A stretch of DNA of 64,000 bases from positions 30,887,891-30,951,890 of the forward strand of contig OZ022351.1 in assembly GCA_963989245.1 (NCBI GenBank). Direction: 5' to 3'. Source of the stretch: Nansenia antarctica. Its lineage: Eukaryota; Chordata; Actinopteri; Argentiniformes; Microstomatidae. Shown here in pieces: positions 55,531-64,000 of the stretch. Every line of letters starts with the position of its first letter. The first letter of the stretch is position 1. A program made the translations under genes and the position numbers. Below the pieces are notes generated by a model, which worked only from the letters and a program-made list of their open reading frames with translations, was not told the origin of the DNA and did no database searches.

Positions 55531-55784
55531 ATACTCTGCTATGAGCCTGAGAAGGTCTGCTCCATTGTGACATCACAGAGAATACTCTGCTATGAGCCTG
55601 AGAAGGTCTGCTCCATTGTGACATCACAGAGAATACTCTGCTATGAGCCTGAGAAGGTCTGCTCCATTGTGACATCACAGAGAATACTCTGCTATGAGCC
55701 TGAGAAGGTCTGCTCCATTGTGACATCACAGAGAATACTCTGCTATGAGCCTGAGAAGGTCTGCTCCATTGTGACATCACAGCG
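55530..55784 (+). repeat. 51-bp minisatellite made from transposase coding DNA, 5 copies
   Basis: Five near-identical 51-bp units encode LCYEPEKVCSIVTSQRI in frame with the Harbinger KGRWRCLDSSGG block. HARBI1-type proteins have a related single segment here (L.Y.PEKVC.I), so the repeat unit arose from the transposase 3' coding end. Confidence 0.9.
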
Positions 55785-55896
55785 TGTGCTGGGCTACATA
55801 ACGTGGCACAGCTAAGGAATGTGGCCAGAAGGGGTTCAAAGTTCAGACAGAAACAGGGTCATAGTTCAGAGTTGAAACAGTACATCAGTAACTCAC

Positions 55897-56196
55897 CTAC
55901 TACCCAGAGGAGCTGAGAGCTGTAGTGTGTCTGATAGACTGGGTCTCCTCTCTCAGCTCTACATGAATACTTCCCTGTGTGACTCAGACCAACAGGGCTG
56001 ACAGAGTAGGAGCCTCCTGCCCCACGCTCGCTGTCTGGTAGCAGCTTTCTGGAGTAACTCTGTCCATCGTACTCATCTCTGTACCAGTCGAATATCCAGT
56101 CTGTAAACGAGTCTCCAACGTCACAGCTCAGAGTCACTGAGTCTCCAACATTCAGCCACCATGCAGGAGACGCACTCAGGACAGGACGGGGTCTAT
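55897..56196 (-). CDS. Ig-domain exon, type A (A5)
   Basis: One extracellular Ig domain of an Fc-receptor-like/leukocyte immune-type receptor. The exon is 300 bp, bounded by TCTTACAG acceptor and GTAG|GTGAGT donor, phase 1-1. It reads RPVLSASPAWWLNVGDSVTL, with C in LSCDVGD and KYSCRAERGDP forming the intradomain disulfide, and ends SSQLLWVVG. It is the last Ig exon on this strand before the Harbinger element. No signal peptide or membrane segment is seen nearby. Confidence 0.7.
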
Positions 56197-56405
56197 CTGT
56201 AAGAGAACAGGTGAGAAAATGTGAAATTGTAAAGTGCAAGAACACAAACGCTGTCTTTCACCAATCTATTATGATTTTGATTGTTTTTTCTCTTGCTTTG
56301 ATAAACAGAGGTACACAAGAATACGGTGTTTTTGATTTTCTATGAGAACATTTTCTTAATGAGACTAAGAGACACCAAAGTACTGTAGAAACGAGAATAA
56401 CTTAC

Positions 56406-56681
56406 CAGTCACTGTGATGTTGACAGCATTGCTGTACTCATCTGAAGGAGACACACACCAGTACACTCCACTGTCAGCGTTTAATACAGAGGGGAGGTTG
56501 CATGTGGGTCCAGTTGATGATTCATCAGAGGGACACTCTGACTGCGAGTAACCTCCTGTGGACCGTATCATTCTCCATCCCTTAGAGTTCCCCTTCACCT
56601 CACAGCTCACTGAGACAGACTCACCCTCAAAGAACTGAAATCTGTTGGGACTGACGGTCAGAGAGGCTGGAGGAGAGAGGC
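56406..56681 (-). CDS. Ig-domain exon, type B (B4)
   Basis: A 276-bp phase 1-1 exon, acceptor CCCAG and donor ACTG|GTAAGT. It reads LSPPASLTVSPNRFQFFEGE, then VSVSCEVKGN, ECPSDESSTGPTCNLPSV and SGVYWCVSPSDEYSNAVNIT. The cysteines in SVSCE and VYWC form the Ig bridge; the extra pair ECP/PTC probably form a second bridge. It resembles the second domain of Fc-gamma-receptor-like proteins. A GA-rich tract adjoins its acceptor. Confidence 0.7.
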
Positions 56682-56683
56682 CT

Positions 56684-56790
56684 GGGAGAGAGAGAGAGTG
56701 AGAGAAAGAGAGAGAGAGTGTGAGGGGGAGAAAGAGAGAGGGGCGGAGAGACAAGAGGGAGAGAGAGAGGGAGAGGGGGAGAGGGAGTGT
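56684..56790. repeat. (GA)n tract at the B4 acceptor
   Basis: On the coding strand this is an expanded polypyrimidine tract directly before the splice acceptor. Confidence 0.9.
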
Positions 56791-57269
56791 GGTATATTTT
56801 TATCATAACCATCATATGAATGTTTCATTTTAGGCCTAGAGAGCCTGTAGGACCATAGACAGAGAAGAGAGATTCAGGTCCTGTGATCTCATCTTATTGT
56901 GAAACCACTATGTTATGAATAAGTTCATCCAGTTCAGTTTATTAACTATGAAGAAAACAGAACATGCTGTTTCGATTAAGGAACTATGAAACGACCCCCT
57001 GGTGATTTAAGACTTGAATTTGTACATCATTTTGGACTGATAGAAAAGTCAGACTAGACCAATCAGATTAGAGATATGTGTAGCATCACTTGAGGTATAA
57101 GAAGTAATGTAATTGCTTGGAGGACACAATCTGGACAGAATTTTGGACCGTTATTGGATGTAGGCCTATGTTATTTGATATAAATAAAGAGAATTGTTCT
57201 TTTAACATCGGATCTGGATCAAGAATGTCTTCACCATTCATAATCAAGAAGATATTTATAAACAACAGG
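56791..57269. other. Insertion between two GA tracts, unrecognised
   Basis: About 450 bp of single-copy-looking sequence ending ATAAATAAAGAGAATTG and ATTCATAATCAAGAAG. It separates what elsewhere is a single GA tract, so it may be an inserted element such as a solo LTR, but no duplication was found. Confidence 0.4.
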
Positions 57270-57475
57270 AAAAAGAGCGAGAGAGATAGAGAAAGAGAGA
57301 GAGAGAGAGAGACAGTGAGATGGTTGGAGGGAGAGGGAGAAAGAGAGAGATAGAGGGGTAGGGAATGGGAGAGAGGGGGAGACACACACACAAAGACAGA
57401 GAGATAGAGAGTGAGAGAGGGGGGGACGACACAAAGACAGAGAGAGAGAAAGAGAGAGAGAGAGAGTGACAGACA
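57270..57475. repeat. (GA)n-rich microsatellite
   Basis: Interrupted GAGA with ACACACAC and GGGGG stretches, between exons A4 and B4. Confidence 0.9.
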
Positions 57476-57540
57476 GGGGTCAAAGTTCGGACTGAAACAG
57501 GGTCATAGTTCAGAGTTGAAACAGTACATCAGTAACTCAC

Positions 57541-57834
57541 CTGCTACCCAGAGGAGCTGATCGCTGTAGTGTGTATAATAGACTGGGTCTCCTCTCTCAG
57601 CTCTACATGAATACACCCCTATGTGACTCAGACCTACAGAGCTGATGGAGTAGGAGTCTGTAGGTCTATTATAGTTTAGATAAAAGTTAGTGTGACCCCA
57701 TCCATGGTGAGCCTGTCTTTTCCATTTAATTTCCCAGCCTGTAGACGAGTCTCCAACCTCACAGCTCAGAGTCACTGAGTCTCCGACATTCAGCCACCAT
57801 GCAGGAGACACACTCAGGACAGGACTGGGTCTCC
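57541..57834 (-). CDS. Ig-domain exon, type A (A4)
   Basis: A 294-bp phase 1-1 exon. It reads SPVLSVSPAWWLNVGDSVTL, LSCEVGDSSTGWEIKWKR, SISSVGLSHIGVYSCRAERG and SDQLLWVAG. The canonical Ig cysteines and the tryptophan after the first one are present. The strand between them differs from the other A exons (AHHGWGHTNFYLNYNRP), so the exons have diverged in ligand-facing loops. Confidence 0.7.
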
Positions 57835-58007
57835 CTGTAAGAGAACAGGTGTCAAAGAGTGAAATTGTGGAAGTCTGTCGTTCGTCTTTCACAAATATAT
57901 TTTTTTCTTGCTTTGATAAACAATACAGTGTTTTTGATTTTCTATGAGAACATTTTCTTAATGAGACTAAGATACACCAAACTACTGTAGAACTGAGAAG
58001 AGCTTAC

Positions 58008-58292
58008 CAGTCACTGTGATGTTGACAGCATTGCTGTACTCTTCTGACAGAGATGCAGATGCAGACACACACCAGTACACTCCACTGTCAGAGGTGGATA
58101 CAGAGAAGAGGTTGCATGTGCGTCCAGTTGATGATTCAACAGAGGGACACTCTGACTGCAAGGTCCCTGTGGACCTTATCACTCTCCATCCCTTAGAGTT
58201 CCCCTTCACCTCACAGCTCACTGAGACAGACTCACCCTCAAAGAACTGAAATCTGTTGGGACTGACGGTCAGAGAGGCTGGAGGAGAGAGAC
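58008..58292 (-). CDS. Ig-domain exon, type B (B3)
   Basis: A 285-bp phase 1-1 exon with the same framework as B4 (LTVSPNRFQFFEGESVSVSC, ECPSVESSTGRTCNL, SGVYWCVSASASLSEEYSNA). It has a four-residue insertion after VYWC. The acceptor follows a GA-rich tract of about 400 bp. Its 5' frame runs open far into that tract, which is intron and low complexity, not protein. Confidence 0.7.
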
Positions 58293-58294
58293 CT

Positions 58295-58307
58295 GGGAGA
58301 GAGAAAG

Positions 58308-58345
<38 letters not shown>

Positions 58346-58705
58346 TGAGAGAGAGAGTAAGAGAAAGTGAAAGAGAGAATGAGTGTGAGGGGGAGAGGGA
58401 GAGAGAGGGGGAGAGACAGGAGGGAGAGAGAGAGCGAGAGGGGGAGAGGGAGAAAGAGTGTGAGAGAGAGAGAGAGAGACAGTGAAAAGGTTGGAGGGAG
58501 AGGGAGAAAGAGAGAGAAAGATGGGTAGGGAATGGGAGAGAGGGGTAGAGACACACACACACACAAAGACAGAGAGATAGAGAGTGAGAGGGGGGGGACA
58601 CAAAGACAGAGAGATAGACAGGAGAGAGGGGGGGAGACACAAAGACAGAGAGATAGAGAGGAGAGTGAGAGGGGGGGAGACATAAAGACAGAGAGAGAGT
58701 GACAG
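58295..58705. repeat. (GA)n-rich tract at the B3 acceptor
   Basis: About 400 bp, a (CT)n-rich polypyrimidine tract on the coding strand. Confidence 0.9.
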
Positions 58706-58765
58706 ACGGGGGTCAAAGTTCGGACTGAGACAGGGTCATAGTTCAGAGTTGAAACAGTAACTCAC

Positions 58766-59068
58766 CTGCTACCCAGAGGAGCTGAGGATTGCTGTAGGGT
58801 GTATAATAGACTGGGTCTCCTCTCCCAGCTCTACATGAATACAGCCCTGGTTGTCTCGATCCAACAGACCTGACAGAGTAGGAGTCTTTAGCTCTATAAT
58901 CGCTGTTTAGAGGATAGGTAGAGACAGAACCCATTCCCTGGTGAACTTCTCTTTTCCATTTAATTTCCCAGTCTGTAGACGAGTCTCCAACCTCACAGCT
59001 CAGAGTCACTGAGTCTCCTTCATTCAGCCACCATGCAGGAGACACACTCAGGACAGGAGAGGGTCTCT
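58766..59068 (-). CDS. Ig-domain exon, type A (A3)
   Basis: A 303-bp phase 1-1 exon: SPVLSVSPAWWLNEGDSVTL, LSCEVGDSSTDWEIKWKR, SVRSVGSRQPGLYSCRAGRG, SNPQLLWVAG. Ig cysteines are present. Just upstream in the gene direction the intron is broken by the LINE at 59206. Confidence 0.7.
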
Positions 59069-59205
59069 CTGTAAGAGAACAAGTGTGAAAGTGTGAAATT
59101 GAAAAGTGCAAGAAAACAAACGCTGTCTTTCACAGATCTTTATTCCTCTTACTTTGATAAACGGAGGTACACAACAATACAGTGTTTTTGACTTTCTATG
59201 AGAAC

Positions 59206-60335
59206 TTCCTGGACCCCCGGCAGTTTGCATACCAGGAGAGCATTGGGGTGGAGGATGCCATCATTTACATGCTGCACAGGGCCTACACACACCTGGAGAG
59301 GCCACAGAGCATGGTGAGGACCATGTTCTTCGACTTCTCCAGTGCATTTAACACCATCAAGCCATCACTGCTGGCTGGCAAACTAGCAGTGATGTGTGTG
59401 GAGGACTCCCTGACGGCTTGGATCCACAACTACCTCACAGACAGACGTCAGTATGTGAGACTGCAGGGCTGTCAGTCTGAGGTGGTGGTGTGCAACACCG
59501 GTGCCCCCCAGGGAACTGTTCTGTCACCCTTTCTCTTCACCCTCTATACCTCCGACTTCCAGTTTAGCTCCGACCAGTGCCACCTGCAGAAGTTTTCTGA
59601 CGACTCCTCTATCGTCGGTTACATCACAGACGACAGGGATGAGGAGTACAGGGCCCTGGTGGAGAGCTTTGTGCAGTGGTGCGACACCAACTACCTTTTG
59701 CTTAACACCAGCAAAACAAAGGAGTTGGTGGTGGATTTTAGGAGGAAGAGAAGGACCCCAGCCCCCATCACCATCAAGGGGGTGGAAGTCGAGAGGGTGG
59801 ACTCCTACAGGTACCTGGGAGTACAAATTAATAACAAACTGGACTGGACTGACAACACCGAGGCTCTTCTCAGGAATGGCAGAGCAGACTGTTTTTCCTG
59901 AGAAGGCTGAGGTCTTTCGGCGTCTGCAACAAGCTGCTGCGAATGTTTTATCAGTCGGTGGTTGCCAGCGTTCTGTTCTTCGCCGTGGCCTGCTGGGGTG
60001 GAAACATCTGTGCCAGGGATGCTGCGAAGCTAAACAAACTGGTGAAGAAGGCCAGCTCTGTGGTGGGGACCGGGCTGGACAGCCTAGAGGTGGTGGCAGA
60101 ACAGAGGATGGGGAAAAAACTGGCGGCCATGCTGGCCAATCCCTCCCACCCGATGTACTGCGAGCTGGCGGGGATGAGGAGCAAGTTCAGCCACAGATTT
60201 GTTCTCCCCCGTCAAAGTACAAAAAGATTTGGACAGTCCTTTGTTCCAGCTGCACTCCGACTCTACAACCAGGCCCTGCAGGGTGGGGGAGACCTGGAGC
60301 TGGAACTTTGGAACTTGGAACTTTTTACTTATTGA
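59206..60335 (+). pseudogene. LINE reverse transcriptase fragment, one frameshift
   Basis: The first frame shows DPRQFAYQESIGVEDAIIYM, FFDFSSAFNTIKPSLL, GAPQGTVLSPFLFTLYTSDF and the catalytic motif as FSDDSSIVGYI. It loses frame between about 59850 and 59890, and then continues MFYQSVVASVLFFAVACWGG to RLYNQALQG and a stop at 60335. The overlapping 338-residue open frame is a shadow. The N-terminal half, including endonuclease, is missing. Confidence 0.8.
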
Positions 60336-60448
60336 GCCTGCACTGTTTTATCTATTTATTTATTGAATGTTTTCTGTCTGCCCTAACTAAGCTGTTTGAC
60401 AACAAAATTTCCCCATTGGGGACAATAAAGGTTTTCATCATCATCATC
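59206..60448 (+). mobile_element. L2-like LINE, 5'-truncated, antisense in the Ig cluster
   Basis: It begins within the reverse transcriptase and ends in GACAATAAAGGTTTTCATCA plus (TCA)n. AGAAC occurs at 59201-59205 and 60449-60453, a possible short target duplication. It interrupts intron sequence (CTATGAGAAC) shared by the other Ig introns. Confidence 0.8.
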
Positions 60449-60449
60449 A

Positions 60450-61668
60450 GAACAACGACCTGTTCTTATCGGTCCTATTTTTCAGGTTTTCTGCTCGAAA
60501 TGACATGCCCACAGTGAATATAGAATATCTCCACAATCACAAGGGCCTTCATAATGATCTTGGTATCAAATGAAAGCTAACACCTGTGGGGTGACTGTAG
60601 AAGTGTCCGAATCAAAATATATGTTACTGTGTCAGAGTAAATAGAGCTAGAACATTGTGAAAAATATCAAATTCACTCTCTGCCTAAAAAGAAAACAGCT
60701 TTTAGAGTGAATATCAGCTTGTCCAAATCAAGCCCAAATCATCTAGGAATCAGTACTCCAGGGTCTGATGAGTACTTGTGCCAAATTAGATCATAGTAAT
60801 GTGAGCCAATGCAACTTTGTACCTGTTTTAGTACAGGTATGTTTAGGCGGACAACCAAATTGTGCCATTTGGAGACATTTTGGCACCATCAGTGTATCAG
60901 ACTTTCTCATGTATCAAGACTGTAAAATTGATTATATTTCATTGACATATCACTATAGGTATACATTGCATCCAAATCCAACTGTTTAGACTCTGTTTGC
61001 GTCCAGCAGGGGTCTCCTGTTCAGTTTTCTGTGCGCTCCTATAGCGCACCCGCCTCGTTTTCACACTAGCTCTGGTTACGCAGTCAATTATCTCCCGAAC
61101 CCATTGGTCAAATTCCATGATTGACCACTCATTTGAAGCGTCAGAGCCAATAGAATCGAGCAGAGGCCGAAAAATGGCTTTCGAGGACCAATGATATGGA
61201 CATTCGGGGGTTGAAAACAAGCCTGCTTGGTTTTCCTATGTGACGTGGCTGTAAACAAGAGCTTGTGACTCGCACTCTATTTACCGGCAAACAAAAAATT
61301 GACAAAACATATATTTTTTTAAAAGACATTTAGAATGGAATCTAATGAATCGTTTGCGACATCGATGAACATTATTGATAAAGGTAAGCTCTTTATATCT
61401 GTTATATTAAACATAGATCCGACTTTTCGGAGGGGGAGTGGATAAGAAGTTTAATGAAAATGTGAAATAGTAAAGTGCAAGAACACAAACGCTGTCTTTC
61501 ACAAATATGTTGTCAAATCTATTATGGTTATTTATTTATTTCTCTCTTCTTTTGATAAACAGAGGTACACAACAATAGTTACAATACAATGTTTTTGGTT
61601 TTCAATGAGAACTGTTTCTTAATGAGACTAAGAGACACCAAACTACTGTAGAACTGAGAAGAGCTTAC
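60450..61668. other. No gene recognised between LINE and Ig exon B2
   Basis: About 60450-61430 has no match elsewhere in the window and no motif. From about 61440 the sequence (GTGCAAGAACACAAACGCTG) is the intron repeated before each type A exon. Confidence 0.45.
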
Positions 61669-61938
61669 CCGTCACTGTGATGTTGACAGCATTGCTGTAC
61701 TCTCCGGACCCAGACTCACACCAGAACACGGTGTTGTAGGAGTCAGAGGGGAGGGTGCATGTGGGTCCAGTTAATGATTTAGCAGAGCGACACTCTGACA
61801 GTGAGTAACCTCCTGAGGACCTTATCACTTTCCATCCAGCAGAGTTCCCCTCCACCTCACAGCTCACTGAGACAGACTCACCCTCAATGAACTGAGATCT
61901 GTTGGGACTGATGGTGAGAGAGGCTGGAGGAGAGAGGC
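61669..61938 (-). CDS. Ig-domain exon, type B (B2)
   Basis: A 270-bp phase 1-1 exon: LTISPNRSQFIEGESVSVSC, VIRSSGGYSLSECRSAKS, GPTCTLPSDSYNTVFWCE, GSGEYSNAVNITVTG. FWC replaces the usual YWC, and the strand before it is shortened, but the Ig cysteines remain. The acceptor adjoins a pure GA tract. Confidence 0.7.
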
Positions 61939-61939
61939 C

Positions 61940-61940
<1 letters not shown>

Positions 61941-62007
<67 letters not shown>

Positions 62008-62150
62008 AAGAGTGAGTGGAGAAAGGGGGCAGGGGCAGAGGCAGAGAGAGGAAAGAGAGATAGATAGAAAGCGGGAGAGTAAGGGGGGGAGACAGAGAGA
62101 GGGGGAGGGAGAGAGGGGGAGACACACATAAAGACAGAGAGAGAGCGACA
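61941..62150. repeat. (GA)n tract at the B2 acceptor
   Basis: About 60 bp of pure GA, then interrupted units; (CT)n on the coding strand. Confidence 0.95.
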
Positions 62151-62219
62151 GAGGGGGTTCAAAGTTCAGCCTGAGATAGAGTCGTAGTTGAGAGTTGAAA
62201 CAGTACATCAGTAACTCAC

Positions 62220-62522
62220 CTGCTACCCAGAGGAGCTCATGAGAGCTGTAGTGTGTATAATAGACTGGGTCTCCTCTCCCAGCTCTACATGAATACTTCC
62301 CTGTGTGACTCAGACCAACAGGGCTGACAGAGTAGGAGCCTCCAGCCCCACGCTCGCTGTCTGGTAGCAGCTCTGGGGAGTAACTCTGTCCATCGTACAC
62401 ATCTCTGTACCAGTAGAATCTCCAGCCTGTAGACGAGTCTCCAACCTCACAGCTCAGAGTCACTGAGTCTCCAACATTCAGCCACCATGCAGGAGACACA
62501 CTCAGGACAGGACTGGGTCTCC
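62220..62522 (-). CDS. Ig-domain exon, type A (A2)
   Basis: A 303-bp phase 1-1 exon: SPVLSVSPAWWLNVGDSVTL, LSCEVGDSSTGWRFYWYR, YSPELLPDSERGAGGSYSVS, KYSCRAGRGDPVYYTHYS, HELLWVAG. It is very close to A5 and A1 in the ELLPDSERGAGG segment, unlike A3 and A4. The upstream acceptor reads GTCCTTCAG. Confidence 0.7.
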
Positions 62523-62684
62523 CTGAAGGACAACAGGTGAGGAAATGTGACATTTTTAAGTGCAAGAACACAAACGCTGTCTTTCACAAATCTATGATGA
62601 TTTTGATCGTTTTTTCTGTTTCTATGAGAGAAGATTTTCTTAATTAGACTAAGAAACACTACTGTAGAACTGAGAATAACTTAC

Positions 62685-62996
62685 CAGTCACTGTGATGTT
62701 GACAGCATTGCTGTACTCTCCTGACCCAGACTCACACCAGTACACTCCAGTGTCAGAGTTTAATATATGGGGAGAAGAGGGGAAAACAGAGGCGATGGTG
62801 CATGTTGGTCCAGTTGATGATTCAACAGAGGGACACTCTGACGGGTGGAAATCAAACAGCGGCCAACGCTCTGCGAACCTCATCACTTTCCATCCAGTAG
62901 AGTTCCCCTCCACCTCACAGCTCACTGAAACAGACTCACCCTGAAAGAACTGAGATGTGTTGGGACTGACGGTCAGAGAGGCTGGAGGAGAGAGGC
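62685..62996 (-). CDS. Ig-domain exon, type B (B1)
   Basis: A 312-bp phase 1-1 exon: LTVSPNTSQFFQGESVSVSC, EVEGNSTGWKVMRFAERW, ECPSVESSTGPTCTIASV, TGVYWCESGSGEYSNAVNIT. It is the longest of the B exons because of an insert around PSSPHILN. The acceptor CTAG follows about 400 bp of GA-rich sequence. Confidence 0.7.
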
Positions 62997-63405
62997 CTAG
63001 GAGAGAGAGAGAGAGATAGAGGGGGGGGGGAGATAAATAGAGAAAGGGGGAGAGAGAGGGAAGAGAGGGAGTTTATTAGGGAGAGAGAGATTGCGACAGA
63101 GAGAGAGGGAGAGAGAGAAAACAAGAGGGAAAGAAAGAAAGAGAGAGTGAAGGAGAGAGGGAGACAGAGTGGGGGAAAGATGGAGAGACGGGGGAAAGAG
63201 AGAGAGAAGTAGAGAGAGAAAGAAAGGGTGAATAGGGGGTGAGAGAGGGGGAGAAAGAAAGAGAGAGTGATGAAGAAAGAGAGACAGAGAAAGGGGGGGA
63301 AGATAAAGAGCGAGGGGGAGGAAAATGGAGGGGGAGAAAGAGAGAGAGACGGAGAGTGAGTGAGGGGGGGAGGGGGAGATAGACACATAAAGACAAAGAG
63401 AGAGT
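62997..63405. repeat. (GA)n-rich tract at the B1 acceptor
   Basis: About 400 bp of interrupted GAGA/GGGG/AAAGA; the long Ser/Leu/Pro frames read across it are artefacts. Confidence 0.92.
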
Positions 63406-63478
63406 GACAGAGGGGGTTCAAAGTTTACACTGAAACAGGGTCATAGTTCAGAGTTATAACAGTACATCAGTAACTCAC

Positions 63479-63784
63479 CTGCTACCCAGAGGAGCTCATG
63501 AGAGCTGTAGTCTGAATAATAGACTGGGTCTCCTCTCTCAGCTCTACATGAATATATCCCTGTGTGATTCAGACCAACAGAGCTGACAGAGTAGGAGCCT
63601 CCAGCCCCACGCTCGCTGTCTGGTAGCAGCTCTCTGGTGTAATTCTGTCCTTTGTCAAACTCGACTCTGTACCAATAGAATTTCCAACCTGTAGACAAGT
63701 GTCTAACCTCACAGCTCAGAGTCACTGAGTCTCCCTCATTCAGCCACCATGCAGGAGACACACTCAGGACAGCACTGGGTCTAT
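63479..63784 (-). CDS. Ig-domain exon, type A (A1)
   Basis: A 306-bp phase 1-1 exon, the most 5' Ig exon visible: SPAWWLNEGDSVTLSCEVRH, LSTGWKFYWYRVEFDKGQ, ELLPDSERGAGGSYSVSSVG, IYSCRAERGDPVYYSDYS, HELLWVAG. The Ig cysteines are present. Signal-peptide exons should lie beyond the right edge. Confidence 0.7.
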
Positions 63785-64000
63785 CTGTAAGACAACAGGC
63801 GTGAGAAGTGAGAAGTTAAAAGTGCAAAAAAGTGTAAAGTGCAAGAACACAAACACTTTCTTTCTATTATCTATTATCATTTTTAGTGTTTTCACTCTTG
63901 CTTTGATAGGCAAGGCAAGGTACGTTTATTTGTATTTCATACAAGGGGCATTTCAAAGTGCTTTCTAGTGCTATACGGAGGTACACAACAATACAGCGTT
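63785..64000. other. Intron with a short repeat insertion
   Basis: AGGCAAGGCAAGGTACGTTT and TTTCAAAGTGCTTTCTAGTG (about 63909-63972) interrupt the usual intron sequence, which resumes as CGGAGGTACACAACAATACA. This looks like a LINE/SINE tail. Confidence 0.5.

Larger units (their letters stand above)
53478..55800 (+). mobile_element. PIF/Harbinger element, decayed, with nested insertions
   Basis: The left end GGGGCCTCATTTATAAAG is a typical Harbinger terminus. The plus strand carries a broken HARBI1-type transposase. A LINE tail plus Tc1 fragment (54057-54395), a TTAA-flanked MITE (55160-55492) and a 51-bp minisatellite (55530-55784) interrupt or extend it. The right terminus was not found. 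Confidence 0.7.

Noticed and set aside
57982..58716. A 244-residue frame that looks like an Ig domain with a long Ser/Leu/Pro N-terminus.
   Set aside because: Only 58008-58292 is exon; the rest reads through the (CT)n tract upstream of the splice acceptor. The same applies near 56684, 61941 and 62997.
59501..60517. A 338-residue plus-strand frame overlapping the LINE.
   Set aside because: It has no family motifs and is a shadow frame; the reverse transcriptase blocks lie in the other two frames.

Overview
The window looks like teleost fish nuclear DNA. It has no operons. It contains introns with GT..AG sites, long C2H2 zinc-finger arrays, Ig-domain exons, (GT)n and (GA)n microsatellites, and a dense mixture of Tc1/mariner, hAT, PIF/Harbinger, TTAA-flanked, L1-like and L2-like elements, SINEs and solo LTRs. 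No microbial gene and no CRISPR array was seen. No rRNA or intact tRNA gene was recognised.

Host-type genes are few. A C2H2 zinc-finger terminal exon lies on the + strand at 3674-4437. A much larger one lies on the - strand at 17059-19895, with a finger tail cut off by stop codons at 16537-17058. It is fed by an acidic 5' coding exon at 24657-24864. A paralogous 5' exon lies at 35431-35628. A finger-array relic lies at 12388-12750. From 55897 to 63784 the - strand carries nine Ig-domain exons that strictly alternate between two types (A-B-A-B-A-B-A-B-A). They resemble fish Fc-receptor-like or leukocyte immune-type receptor ectodomains. A possible short cytoplasmic-tail exon lies at 52974-53036.

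Everything else is mostly a stack of transposons, and many boundaries can be placed to the base from terminal inverted repeats (TIRs) and target-site duplications (TSDs). 1-3250: hAT ends, a 1-kb TIR element holding a hAT MITE, a telomere-like hairpin and a Tc1 relic. 5043-12225: two related solo LTRs, a hAT relative, a minisatellite and an interrupted Tc1. 20667-24652: a PIF/Harbinger element with an L2-like LINE inside it, sitting in the splice donor of the zinc-finger 5' exon. 24958-28480: a Tc1 element with one foreign element at each tip. 28882-34557: hAT, then Harbinger, then a second copy of the same hAT, then a TIR element, in layers. 35884-46283: a run of hAT families, five of them with matching 8-bp TSDs and one with 5 bp. 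47245-50069: a hAT carrying an in-frame deleted transposase and a second, nested hAT. 53478-55800: a decayed Harbinger whose transposase is split by a TTAA-flanked MITE and whose 3' coding end has grown into a 51-bp minisatellite. 59206-60448: a second L2-like LINE inside the Ig cluster.

The most useful observations are the Harbinger insertion inside a 5' splice site, the nested elements that can be dated relative to each other by their TSDs, an 81-bp-arm palindrome, the deleted hAT open frame, and the phase-symmetric alternating Ig exons with large polypyrimidine microsatellites at their acceptors. I found no clearly new biochemical system. All family names rest on motif recognition by eye, without database searches.
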